This document shows positions 22,860 to 34,097 of a stretch of 64,000 bases of DNA, piece by piece. Every line of letters begins with the position of its first letter. Position 1 is the first letter of the stretch. The stretch is from Nilaparvata lugens. Taxonomy: Eukaryota > Arthropoda > Insecta > Hemiptera > Delphacidae. The stretch is from assembly GCF_014356525.2 (NCBI RefSeq), contig NC_052510.1:13750778-13814777 (forward strand), read 5' to 3'. The position numbers and the translations under genes are program-made. The notes beneath the pieces were generated by a model that was given only the letters and a program-made list of their open reading frames with translations, was not told the origin of the DNA and did not search any database.

Positions 22860-25541
22860 GTACAATCGGTAGAACTAAATATCAGACAGGCCAACGTTCT
22901 TCATCTACGACTTCAAACATCAAAGGAGAGATATAATATATTAGCAGTGTACAGATCACCTTCCTACGCCAGCATAACAGAGTTTTTAGAGGACTTTGAA
23001 ACAGTGCTTGGTAGACTGAGAGGTCAACTTATTATTTGCGCAGGAGACTTCAACATTAATACGCTACAGCCACATCAGCATTATCAACTTGATGATTATT
23101 ACGACTTATTGAGTGAACACGGTTTGAAGAACTGCATTAAAAAGGCTACCAGAGTAACAGCGGGAACGTCTTCTTGTTTGGATCATATGTTGACCAACTG
23201 TAAAAGTAAAATCCATCCAATCGTGTATCACTCGAGTATCACAGACCACTTCATTACAATTCTTGGACTGGAAGAACATCAGTTAGACAGAACAAATGGG
23301 GATGAACAGAGCTCAACTAACTGTCAACTCTCAACTAACTGTAAATCTGTCAACTTGAACGGCTTGAGGAGAGGACTGCGAGTGGAACAATGGACGGAGG
23401 TTTTTGAGTCAAATAACACAGACTCAGCTTACGAAAAGTTCCTAGAAATTCTACAAAAACATATGGAGAGCAATACACATCATTACAGACAAAAGAAGAG
23501 GATCAAGAGCATAAAACCATGGATAACACGAGGACTTATCTCAGCTATAAGAACAAGGGATTCTCTAAATAGAAGAAGGAAGCTGGACCCAGAGAACGGA
23601 GAACTCGCTAACTACTACCGAAGATACAGAAATACACTGACGTCACTCATCCAAACTACAAAAGAAAATTATTTCAAGATGCAACTAAATGAAGCAAACA
23701 ATGATGTAAGGAAGACATGGAAAATAATCAAGGATGCTACAGATTCAGATCAGAAAAAGGATATACAACTGAATGCTTTGAAAATTAATGGTGACATAGT
23801 CACACTGAAAGATAATCCTAGAGAACTATTGAGTCATGTAAATAATTTCTTTGTTAATATTGGAGAGAGTATGGCTAACAAAATATCTGAGAGTCTGAAA
23901 AAAATATTAACGAAATTATAGCAGATAATGTACCAGAATTGCATGTACAGAGTAATATGTTTCTTTTCCCCATAGATGAAAAGGAAATAATAAACACAAT
24001 TGATTCTTTACACATCAATAGTGCACCAGGCCTAGATGGATTAGATAACAGGACCTTGAAAGGAATAAAAGATTTAATTTCTAAGCCTTTAACTCATATT
24101 TTTAATCTGAGCTTGTTATATGGTACTTTTCCAAGAGCAATGAAGCAAATCTGTGTCAGACCTATACATAAAGCAGGCGATAAACTAATTATTAGTAATT
24201 ATAGACCTATTTCACTGATTAGCAATGTATCAAAAATTTTAGAAAAACTAGTTAAATCAAGATTAATAAGCTTTTTAGAAATTAATAATATTCTTTCTCC
24301 TAACCAATTTGGCTTCCGCAAAGGTATAAGTACAGAATTAGCTGTACTAGAATTATCAAAATTGTAACTAGCAATTTAGAGGAAAAGAATAAATGTCTAG
24401 CAGTATTTTTAGATTTAGCAAAGGCCTTCGACTCTGTTTCCCATGACTTATTAATAAAAAAGCTTGAGGCAATAGGTATAAGAGGAGTGCCACTTGAATG
24501 GTTCAGATCCTACCTCAGCAATCGACAGCAAAAAACAAAGGTTGAGAACCATATGAGTGCAGAGGGTTCCATGAAGTTTGGAATACCTCAAGGAACAGTT
24601 TTAGGACCAATTTTGTATTCGATCTTTGCAAATGAGTTGTGCTCCATTCAAATTCAAGGTAGAGTTATAGCCTTTGCTGACGATACAGCACTCCTTTTTC
24701 AAGGAAAAAACTGGGAAGAAGTGTTCCAAACAGCAGAGATAGAACTCACAAAAATCACTAGTGGTTAAGAAATAACTTATTGTCATTGAATTCAGAAAAA
24801 ACAAAATTTTTAGCTTTTTCTTTAACAAATAGCACAAAACCACACATGACAACAATGAAGCTCCATAATTGTGATAGAAATTGTAACAATAATTGTAATT
24901 GCCCACTAATAGAACGCTCTGACAATATAAAGTATTTAGGAATAATAGTAGATGATTCATTGAAATGGAACAAACACATAACATATACAACTGCCAAAAT
25001 AAGGAAGCTTATATACAAATTCTATCAATTAAGGCGTATCATAGACAAAGAAATGTTAAAAACTGTATACTTAACATTAGTTGAATCTCTTTTAAGGTAC
25101 GGTCTGTTAGTTTGGGGTGCAGCTAACTTCAGTTTTATAGATCCATTATTTAAAACTCAAAAACGCATTTTGAAAATAATGGGAAACAGGGAAATCCAGT
25201 TTTCAACTGTAGAATTATTTATAGAAAATAGAGTACTCAGCGTTAGGCAATTGTATATATTGTTGTTATTAGGGTATATGAAAAAACATCAAAATAGGAA
25301 CCATATCATAAATCATAGCCATAATACTAGAATAAGAGAACGTTACAATCAAGAAGTACCAAGAATGAATACAGCGTTTGGGCAAAGATCACTAGGATAT
25401 TTAGGGCCTACAATATCTAATAGAATACCATTAGAAATCAAAGGAGAGGAAAATTTCAATAGGTTCAAAAGAAAAATTAGACATTGGTTATTCAGTATTG
25501 GGATACAAAGTAGTGAGGAACTAATAGTAAGTAGGATTTAG
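22860..25541 (+). pseudogene. LINE endonuclease/reverse transcriptase ORF2, three frameshifts
   Basis: The product would nick target DNA and reverse-transcribe element RNA. Endonuclease C-terminal half: YRSPS (~22950), GDFN (23043-23054) and TDH (23241-23249). RT: YRPISLISN (~24203), motif A FLDLAKAFDSVSH (~24406-24444, catalytic D at 24412), motif B GIPQG (24580-24594), motif C FADD (24673-24684), then KYLGIIVD (~24933). The frame is open from 22860 with no ATG and breaks near 23898-23904 (A7 run), 24358-24361 (A run) and 24755-24766. The C-terminal segment ends at a stop at 25541. Catalytic residues persist, but the frameshifts make it inactive. Confidence 0.9.
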
Positions 25542-25863
25542 ATTTAAGCAGTATTCTTTTTAAATAAGGTAATTTATATGTAGAAAATAGTACCTCGGTT
25601 TAGTATCTTTGTACTAGGTGATGCTTAGGGTAATAGATATAGTTTTAGATTTTTGGAATTTTTGTATTATCTGTTGTAGCATAATTAGTATTAATTTGAT
25701 GATAACCTCGACACATATATTATATAGTGAGGTATCATTTTTGTAAACACTGAATATTGTTATATTATTGAAAATATATGAAAAAAATATGTAATGTATG
25801 AATTTATGAATAAACTCCTCTGGATGTGTCGTCCAACATCCAGAGAAATTATTATTATTATTA
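22860..25863 (+). mobile_element. 5'-truncated non-LTR retrotransposon (CR1/Jockey-like LINE)
   Basis: About 3.0 kb: coding remnant (to 25541), ~0.3-kb 3' UTR, and an ATT-repeat tail (25845-25863). The coding part begins mid-endonuclease, so the 5' end and any ORF1 are missing. Endonuclease plus RT without RNase H, integrase or LTRs places it in the APE-type LINEs. The RT resembles the Jockey/CR1/L2 group; finer clade assignment needs a tree. It sits between two copies of a ~400-bp direct repeat. Confidence 0.9.
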
Positions 25864-26497
25864 TAATAGGCTGTCGAGTAATTCATTACCATAATTGTAT
25901 TTTTTATTATTTTAGGAATGCATTTATTGCCAAGTTGGTCATCTTATCATTGTAATTAAAGTATTCATTATTATCAAACAGATTATAAAACAATGAAATG
26001 AATGTATTAGGCCTATTAATTGAAATAATCAATTGATAGTTCAAACTTAGTTTCGATTTCTGTTCTATTGTCAGTGCTAAATTTAATTCTCTGAGTTTTG
26101 TGATATACTGTATTTTTACTTCAATCTTCAAATTCAAATTCAAATTTTATTTATTCAAACTCACAATATTCACATTCAGAATCATAAGAAAAACAAAACA
26201 CTCAGCTCAGTAAGATAAAAAAAAATAATGGAAGATTAATAAAATAAATACTGTTATGTTTATTAGAAATACGGTAAATTTGTGAATTGGAATAAAAAAT
26301 ACTACCTGCTGGAAGTATACAATACTCCACGTTTGCAAGCAGGAATGAATATCACTTCAACTAATTTTAAATGCATCAACAAAAGTTATAATGAAAAATA
26401 TGAATTAATTCAATCTTCAGTCTTCAATTTTTAATTGGAAATTGCATTTGTTCAAATACTAATCAATGAATAATTATTATTAAACGAAGATCCCAAT
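25864..26497 (+). repeat. Right copy of the LINE-flanking direct repeat
   Basis: Matches 22461-22859 from TAATAGGCTGTCGAG to CGAAGATCCCAAT. It is longer because of an insert at 26131-26360. It continues into the rest of the TTAA MITE, which the left copy lacks. Confidence 0.85.
26131..26360 (-). mobile_element. Short retroposed insert (minus-strand LINE 3' end?)
   Basis: Absent from the left direct-repeat copy, which runs uninterrupted there. Its left edge ATTCAAATTCAAATTTTATTTATTC is, on the minus strand, a GAATAAATAAAATTTG poly(A)-like end with a TTGAA-repeat tail. CTTCAA occurs at both edges as a likely target duplication. Confidence 0.6.
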
Positions 26498-26638
26498 TAA
26501 TTTGTTATTCCCGGGCTGACAAATAATTTTCATATAGTAGCGTTCATCGAATTTCCATTTAGCTGTCAACCCTATTGTCAATATTTGCAGCAGCAGAAGT
26601 CTTTGGGGTGATTTACAGCATTTAAATGGGATCTTCGT
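26484..26638. mobile_element. TTAA-flanked MITE (CGAAGATCCC family)
   Basis: Inverted ends ACGAAGATCCCA and TGGGATCTTCGT are bordered by TTAA at 26480-26483 and 26639-26642, a piggyBac-type target. The 155-bp body has no ORF. A 13-bp piece of the same end abuts the LINE at 22847-22859. Confidence 0.85.
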
Positions 26639-26642
26639 TTAA

Positions 26643-27176
26643 TACTAATTAATAATTCAATCTTCATTCAATTAATCAAGAAACACTTGAAACAATAAAT
26701 AATATTTGCTACAGGTGAATTGTTCCCAAGGAAAATTCTTCATTGAACTACCCTCTGATTTTAAGCGAAATTCCTATAAACGAAAACAAAACCTAAATAT
26801 ACTTAAAAATGACATCAATGTTGAAACATGTTGTAACTGAACATGAGTAAATTTATACATGATTTAATACATTACATGACATAATTTATACATGAGTAAA
26901 TTAAAAAAAAGGGTATTTCATTTTTCTTTTATTTTCTTGAAATCCTAGATACATGTATGTAAATCGATGACTGTTACGTGTAATACGTAACTAATTTGAA
27001 AATATATATTCACTTGATACTAAGTAAACCCACATACATCCATCAGCGAGCCATCCATCAGGAAACAACCGACCACAGATTTACATTTTTCGCACACGAT
27101 CGCAATAATTGCACTCACATTCTGATCATGAATAAAACAAATCACGTTCCCAAATGCATAACAGCATCCATGAGGT
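26643..27176. other. Non-coding DNA
   Basis: Nothing recognisable. Confidence 0.35.
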
Positions 27177-27704
<528 letters not shown>

Positions 27705-27706
27705 TA

Positions 27707-27905
27707 CAGAGTGGCCCATAAGTTAGTTGTTAACTTTATATTCAACATTGTTTATCGAATAACAATGAACACACTTATCAAGAAGAACCATCAAACATAA
27801 CCTCCAACTAAACTAAGGTAAACAAACCTAAACAGCTGTGGTTTATTTTGTTACAACAGCTGACCTTAAAAATTGCTAGCGTCAACTGACCTATGGGCCA
27901 CTCTG
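27707..27905. mobile_element. TA-flanked MITE (CAGAGTGGCCCATA)
   Basis: CAGAGTGGCCCATAAGTTAG and its partner CTGACCTATGGGCCACTCTG form TIRs. TA lies on each side (27705-27706 and 27906-27907). 199 bp, no ORF; mariner-type target. Confidence 0.85.
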
Positions 27906-27938
27906 TATATCTCTAGCATATTCACTATGTAATTAATA

Positions 27939-28191
27939 CTAAGGTGCGTACAGACTGTCGCTCTGCACCGCACCGAACGTCACTCCAGCAGAGCGATTGA
28001 TGATCGACCGGCGAGCAACAATGGTTCGACCGGGAACGCGAGAAGATCTACCATCTTCCGTAACGTTCATGATGGGTGCGTGGGCGGTGCGACTGTGGTT
28101 CGATGGTGGTACGAGGGCGGTACGAGGGCGGTACGAGGGAGGAGCGTGCTCGGTGCGGGTTGGAAGCACGAATATGTGTACGCAGCTTTAG
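27939..28191. mobile_element. GC-rich MITE (GTGCGTACA ends)
   Basis: CTAAGGTGCGTACAGA faces TGTGTACGCAGCTTTAG. The ~250-bp interior is strikingly GC-rich for this window and holds a short tandem GGTACGAGGGC x3 (~28109-28140). The ORFs on both strands are compositional. Confidence 0.75.
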
Positions 28192-28975
28192 AAGAGATTT
28201 AAAAATGACTATTGCAGAAGCTTGAAATAAATGGAATAAAGTTTCTTCTCAGAGTTCAAGTTAATGTTGTCTCCTGATAAATTACTGATTTCAGTAGTTG
28301 AAGAATAACGTTTCAAGAATTTTTGGACTGAGTTAAATGCAGTTGCATCATGTTGAAACGTATGAGAGTTTCTTCTAGTTAATGGCAATGTAATGAATGA
28401 TAGAAAATGAAAATGAAAAAAATGAACAACAGAAAAACTTCTATTTGTACAGTATATCTACTATCAAACCCCTCGAATGGTGGAAAGATTGCAACTGCTA
28501 GGTAATACAACAAGGAATTACTCTAAATAGGTTATCAACGTATTAAAACAAGTCATTTAACGTTGAATTCGTGTTGAAGGGATTAAAGTGAGAGTGGAGT
28601 GACTAATATTAGTTTTAAGATCCATTTGTTCTTCCTAGAGGATACGTTTTGTAATAGCTAGAAATTTTACGGGTACTATTCAAATTCAGTTAGAATTAGG
28701 TTAGTTTTCATGGAAATTAGGTAACAGAAAATAGAGATGACGAATGAACCAAGATGAGTATAACGTTCTCTATTTCCTAATATAGCTTAATCCTCGAAGC
28801 TGTTCCAGACCACGTGAGTATCACGTTTTAGTATAGGTGTTGCTATTGAGCAAGCTAAGCCCTAAACTCAAATATTGTGTTAAGACTTCTTTAAAGACAG
28901 CTTCACTTGCAGAATACTCATCTCTATCTCTACATTCGTCTTACAAACATTTAAATCTAACAATTAAGCTACCAG
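28192..28975. other. Non-coding DNA
   Basis: A plus-strand acceptor-like site and a GTGAGTAT donor bracket 28 nt near 28786-28813. Not supported as an exon. Confidence 0.35.
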
Positions 28976-29328
28976 ATATGTTTAACAATCCAAGCTACAA
29001 GACAATCCAAAAACACTTCACTTATATGGGCTACTTTATTCAAATTGATAAACACAATATAAAAACTTGTAGTACACTTTTGTTAAAAACTTTAAAATAT
29101 TTTAACGACAAGTTTCGACCATTGGTCATTTTAAAGTTAAAATTTGAAACTTTAAAAAACGTTAAATTTAAACTTTAAACGGTTAAATTTTTAACTTGAA
29201 AATGACCAATGGTCGAAACTTGTCGTTGAAATATTTTAATGTTTTTAATGAAAGGGTACTACAAGTTTTATATTGTTTTTATTAAGACAATCCAAATATG
29301 TTTAACAATCCACGCTACAAGACAATCC
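28976..29328. repeat. Hairpin element between 33-bp direct repeats
   Basis: ATATGTTTAACAATCCANGC...GACAATCC occurs at 28976-29008 and 29296-29328 with one mismatch. Between them (about 29053-29275) lies a ~220-bp palindrome whose arms carry GACAAGTTTCGACCATTGGTC and its complement. GACAATCCAAA is present a third time just before the second copy (29285-29295). Confidence 0.75.
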
Positions 29329-30239
29329 TTATTATGTATCACAAATGTATTCACACAAGATACTCGCACAATCATTCACTGAATAAATTCTGATAAGCTG
29401 TATTGCAATCGTATAAATGGTTGACCAATTGTTGCAAACTTGGAAGCAATAACAATTCAACAGTTATTATTGAACATGAAAAACAAGTATTGACAACGAG
29501 ACTGCTGTACAACAAAACACAATAAAACAATGTACTGGCCAATCAACGAGAGAGGATTAATGGTGAAAGGGAAAATAAATGTAAGAAAGTTGAAGGATGA
29601 GATACTACTTATCCTCAAACCCCCCTCCCCGTATCATGGCTAACCACAAAACAATCTGGCACAAAAATCTTGTTTGACATATAATATGCAAATCACCATG
29701 GAGGCCTATAGTCTTTAACTCTCAGACACACTCTCACTCGGTGAATCTCCTCTTTATCAATTTTCTCTCTTTTTAAATCAACCTAACCTCTCAGACGTCG
29801 ATAAAAGTAGAGAAACCGATAAAAATCAAAGTGCAAACATAGTCACGATAAGAAACACTATTCATAGAACATGCCGGTGGAGTCAAAAGATTATGAAGGA
29901 AATCATAGAGCAGATGTCAATGGGATGTCCTATTAGAGAAAACATTGTCTATGCAAAGACAGGGAAAGTTGACGATTGAATGCAACATAACTTGTGCATA
30001 AGATAAAGATCGTAGACAAGGTGCAGTTATAATAAAATTAATAATTCTGATTGGGAACGACGGTGGAATATTGAAGTATTCATAAAAACAAATAAGCGGT
30101 GAGTGGTTATTACAGCAACAACAGTAAAGTTTATTATAGTCTCTACTGGAATATTTCATTTATTGGCTATAAATTTTCAAGGTGAATAGAAAGGTTGAAT
30201 GCCGGTATATTCCAGTATAAAAATATGTGTAGAAGAGTG
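29329..30239. other. Non-coding DNA
   Basis: No gene supported. Confidence 0.35.
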
Positions 30240-30995
30240 ATTACATTAACAAGGAGGAGGAGGGTGATTTAGTGAGAAAATAGGAGGAAGTAAGGAAGAA
30301 TGAAAATATGAGGAAGAATACAGCGGTAATACAGATAAACCGTGGAACAGTGGAAGAAGAGAGAAACGGAGAAGAAAAAGAAAAATAGGTAGGAGAAGAC
30401 GTTGAGGGATAGGATAGAAAGAAGGAAAAGAAATGAGAATATAATTATTGAAGATAGAAATTATGAAAGGCGAAAAAGTAGAAAAATATGTAATGGAGGA
30501 GAAGAAAATGTCTCATAAGTAGTAGGGACGGGTTAGAAGAGGAAGAAGAGAACTCAGAGGGAAAAAACAGAACATGATTATTGAAGATAGAGATAATAAA
30601 AATGAAAAGGTAGAAAAATATGTAATGAAGGAGATAAAAAATGTTCAATAAATGGTAGGAACGTGTTGGGAGAAAGAAGAGAACTCAGAAGGAAAAGGTA
30701 TAATGCCATAATTATTGAGGATAGAAATAATGAAAGTGAAAAAGCAGAAAAATATGTAATGGAAGAGAAGAAAATTTCCAATAAGTGGTACGGACGGGTT
30801 AGAAGAGGAAGAAGAGAACTCTCAGGGAAAAGAAAAAAGAACATGATTATTGAAGATACAAAAAATGAAAGTGAAAAAGCAGAAAAATATGTAATGCAGG
30901 AGAAAAAGATGTCCAATAGATGGTAGGGACGATCATGAAGTAAAGACTACAAAGTCGAAGAAAAAAGAAACCTTCAAGAAGAACAAAAATTAGTA
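30240..30995 (+). repeat. Purine-rich block containing a ~134-bp tandem array
   Basis: GAAAAATATGTAATG recurs at 30481, 30613, 30747 and 30882 (132, 134, 135 bp). Each is followed by GAGAAGAAAATGTC-like and GGAAGAAGAGAACTC-like segments. The last two units are 135 bp apart and stay in frame, giving a repeated EKAEKYVM peptide in the frame 30663-30926. Coding is unlikely because other units break the frame. Confidence 0.85.
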
Positions 30996-31917
30996 AAATA
31001 AGAAGAAACGTGCCCGGACATGGAAACGGAGATAGCAAGTTTTAAAGCATTTTTATTTATATGGAAAAGAGCCGGCACTGCTGACACTATTTTCAAAAGA
31101 CTGGTTTCTCAATGAATTCAGCGACTCAACAATGAAAGTAGTAGTGAGCTCTGAGCTCAACACACAGGTGAAGGTATCTAGTGAAACGACTGTAATAAAA
31201 ATCGAGAATTAATGTGCCTAATAGGGAATTTATCTCTTTCACCCACAATTTCCGAAGGCCTGGACAAGTTTCTTGACTTGTTATCCCACCAAAATTCAAT
31301 TTCAGATAGTCCATAAGTCACAAAAGTGCTTTGTTAGAGGCGCGACATGTATATTATCAATATGGTTTCAATATTTTCTCACCTGCCAGCTAATAAATAT
31401 ATTTTTGTAATGAGCAAATCTTGCAAGGTTGAATGAAAGTGGTGTGGGTTAAACAAATAACATAAATATCAATGTTGATGAAGAAATTTTTTGGAAGTTA
31501 TATTCTTGCTCACCCCTTGAGGACGTCATGATTCTTGTATTTCCCTTTCAACAATGTAAAAGTATATTGATTATTTGGATAATAATTCAACAGCTTGTCC
31601 ATGAACAGGATAATAATTTAGAACTTGATTGTTATTTTGCATGAAATATCAAATGTTGCATAAACATCATAGCTTAGCTTCTCACATTATCATGTAACTT
31701 CAACTCTAAAAAATCTGTAATTATTCTTCCAAATTTAGTTTCTTCAAATTTATTTAGAAAATTCAACAATTTTTTTGGAAAATTCAAATAGTTTTCATAA
31801 CAAATATGTCTACAGTAAATGTTGAAATAGACTGGAAGGGAAAACTAAACCATTAGTATTTTCTAGCACTTTTTAGCCTTTATCTATTAGTTACATAGTA
31901 ATTCACTGGTAACTTAC
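30996..31917. other. Region downstream of the minus-strand micro-exon
   Basis: On the minus strand this is the start of the next intron after exon 2. A CAG/GTGAGA donor-like site lies near 31383, but no frame-0 exon could be assembled with it. Confidence 0.35.
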
Positions 31918-31961
31918 CTTATGATTTCTGATGAATCTATTCCATTCGTTTATGTAGCCAT
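31918..31961 (-). CDS. Predicted 44-nt coding micro-exon (exon 2)
   Basis: On the minus strand the acceptor TTTTTCTCTGTTGCAG is a near-ideal polypyrimidine-AG, and the donor is AAG|GTAAGTT, full consensus. Frames starting at base 1 or 2 hit TAA or TAG. The third frame is open: two bases AT, then GYINEWNRFIRNHK, ending at a codon boundary. Exon 1 (49831-49879) ends one base into a codon (G), so the splice gives GAT (Asp), exactly the phase needed. I do not recognise the peptide. No convincing next exon (frame 0) was found between here and position 1, so the rest of the gene may lie outside the window. Not confirmed by transcript data. Confidence 0.55.
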
Positions 31962-31996
31962 CTGCAACAGAGAAAAATTACAGTCAAAATTGAAGA

Positions 31997-32057
31997 AGTT
32001 TTGGGCAATAGCCTGTTTTTTTTCTTTTTCGACTACTGTATTGTTTACTCTATCCAA
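31997..32057 (+). repeat. GGGCAATAGCC repeat interrupted by the Helitron
   Basis: TTTTGGGCAATAGCCTGTTT ... TACTCTATCCAA matches 10745-10800. Its continuation (TAAATAAATAAAA) resumes at 32745, after the Helitron. Confidence 0.65.
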
Positions 32058-32744
32058 TCTATATATATAAAAGCGAAATGGCACTCACTCACTGACTGAC
32101 TCACTCACTCACTCACTCACTCACTCACTCACTCGCATAACTAAAAATCTACCGGACCAAAAACGTTCAATTTGTGAGGTATGTTCAGTTGGCTCTTTAG
32201 AGGCGCACTAAGAAATCTTTTGGCAATATTTTAACTCTAAGGGTTGTTTTTAAGGGTTTAAAGTTCGTCTTTTAGCATGTATATTCTTCTTCTCCCAATC
32301 TCTTAATTATAATTGAAATCTCCATATCATAGTTACTATAGAACTATAATCTAGATAGAGTACCTCTTCGAAACAGTTGTTAACTGGCAACTAAATTAAT
32401 AATTTTGTCAGGTTGGCATTAAGTTGAGTTGACTTTGTTAGGTGGCACCAAGTTGAAGATTTAAATGCATTTATCGCGGAAAAATTGATTGGGCACTGCT
32501 ACTTCAATCCTGGGAATATTATATTACTAGCCGTCAGGCTCGCTCCGCTCGCCATATCCGTTTAGCCAGACGTTTAGTCTGGACCCCCGACTGGATTGTT
32601 CTACATATGATAAAAATGCTCAAATGAAAAATGCAGGCGAGCGAAGCGAGCCTGCTGATCTTATTCTTGGACCAACCAGTCGGGGCCAGGGGCGGAGCCC
32701 CCTGGCTAGACGGATATGGCGAGCGAAGCGAGCCTGACGGCTAG
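32058..32744 (+). mobile_element. Non-autonomous Helitron with inverted duplicate 3' end
   Basis: Begins TCTATATATATAAAAGCG after a host A (32057) and ends GACGGCTAG before a host T (32745), the canonical A|TC...CTAG|T layout. Near the 3' end is the hairpin GGCCAGGGGCGGAGCCCCCTGGC (~32682-32704; shown only to locate it) plus GCGAGCGAAGCGAGCC. An inverted copy of the terminus, CTAGCCGTCAGGCTCGC, starts at 32527. A CACT/ACTC simple repeat lies at ~32082-32135. No Rep/helicase ORF. Confidence 0.8.
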
Positions 32745-33121
32745 TAAATAAATAAAACCAAAACTAAATTTAAAGCAACAAAATCAAAGAAAGACAGTCA
32801 TGGCTCAAGGGAAAGATGGATCTTATCACTGAATTTAAGATTGAAGTAAATAATACATCAGCTTTAAAGTGTAACATCATAGAAATATAACTCACAAAAA
32901 TATAACAGACTGAAGAAGTGATGGAGTAGTTCAGATCAGTATTAGTAAAGAAGCTGTATTTGTAAAATGAACAATGAGAAACTTCAAATCTCATGAGATG
33001 AAAATGATACCTCACCTTATAAAATAATGTAATTGAACAGAACAGGAATATTTGAAAGAATCTCAATTGAAACTTGAATACTTGATTCGAAAAGGATCCT
33101 AATAACTATATCCATGCAATG

Positions 33122-33221
33122 NNNNNNNNNNNNNNNNNNNNNNNNNNNNNNNNNNNNNNNNNNNNNNNNNNNNNNNNNNNNNNNNNNNNNNNNNNNNNNN
33201 NNNNNNNNNNNNNNNNNNNNN
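33122..33221. other. Assembly gap (100 N)
   Basis: Exactly 100 N, a conventional placeholder for unknown length. The right edge is CA-rich sequence inside a dispersed repeat (see 56655-57380), so a long CA tract is the likely cause. The ORFs spanning it are meaningless. Confidence 0.95.
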
Positions 33222-33387
33222 CACACAGCACACCCACACACACACAAACACAGACCACACCCAAAAATCATGTTTTTTGGACTCAGGGGACCTTGAAACG
33301 TATAGAAAAAATGAAATTAGGGTACCTTAAATTTTTTTGGAAAACAATACTTTCCTTACCTATGGTAGTAGGGCAAGGAAAGTAAAA
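33222..33387 (+). repeat. 3' part of the GGGCAAGGAAAG repeat
   Basis: From the CA-rich segment through ACCCAAAAATCATG, GGACTCAGGGGACCTTGAAA, TACCTATGGTAGTAGGGCAA to GGAAAGTAA, it matches 57232-57380 with only scattered differences. Confidence 0.85.
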
Positions 33388-34097
33388 ATCAATCCATTGC
33401 AAAATTTCCACTGATTTTGTTAGATGAATGGATTTTGAAATTGAAAATAGGAGCACATACCATGCAATTCACAGCACTGAAAATCTAAACTGATTAAACC
33501 AGTAAAGCAGCTTGTACAAAATGAAAATGTTGAGAAAATTGTTCATTAAATGATATAGTAATTAAATTGATCAGTAAAGAGGTTTGAACATAACGAAAAT
33601 GTTGAACAAATTGTTCAATTAAAAAAATATGTTCAGAGATGGTACCAAGCAAACAATCTCTGTTGAGCAGATTGTCCATTGAAAATCTATTAATAAAATT
33701 AATCAGTAAAGATGTTTGAACATAACGAAAATGTAGAACAAATATTAATCATTTAAAAAAATCTGTTCAGAGATGGTACCAAGCAAACAGTGAGTGAATG
33801 ACCTGCACAATATAATAATCCGTTCTGAAGATAAGCATAAAAATTGTAGATGGAAACTAACAGTTTGAAGATTACGGTAAATGTAATAACAGTGTGGTGT
33901 GAAGACTCGGAAACTGAGGCTGTAATTTACGGCTTGCCTGCCTGCTGGGAGGCGGCAACGCGCATTCCACAAATACTCAAGGAACATGGATAATTGTGTA
34001 ACAAATTCATTGTCACAACACAAATTATCAGTTAAAAATGTGACAGAAACTTGAATGGAATTCAGTTTTTAATTGATAACCTGTGTACTCACATTAA

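Noticed and set aside
31376..31445. CAG/GTGAGA minus-strand donor near 31383 with an open upstream frame
   Set aside because: No acceptor gives a frame-0 open exon; the frame-consistent reading needs a different phase.
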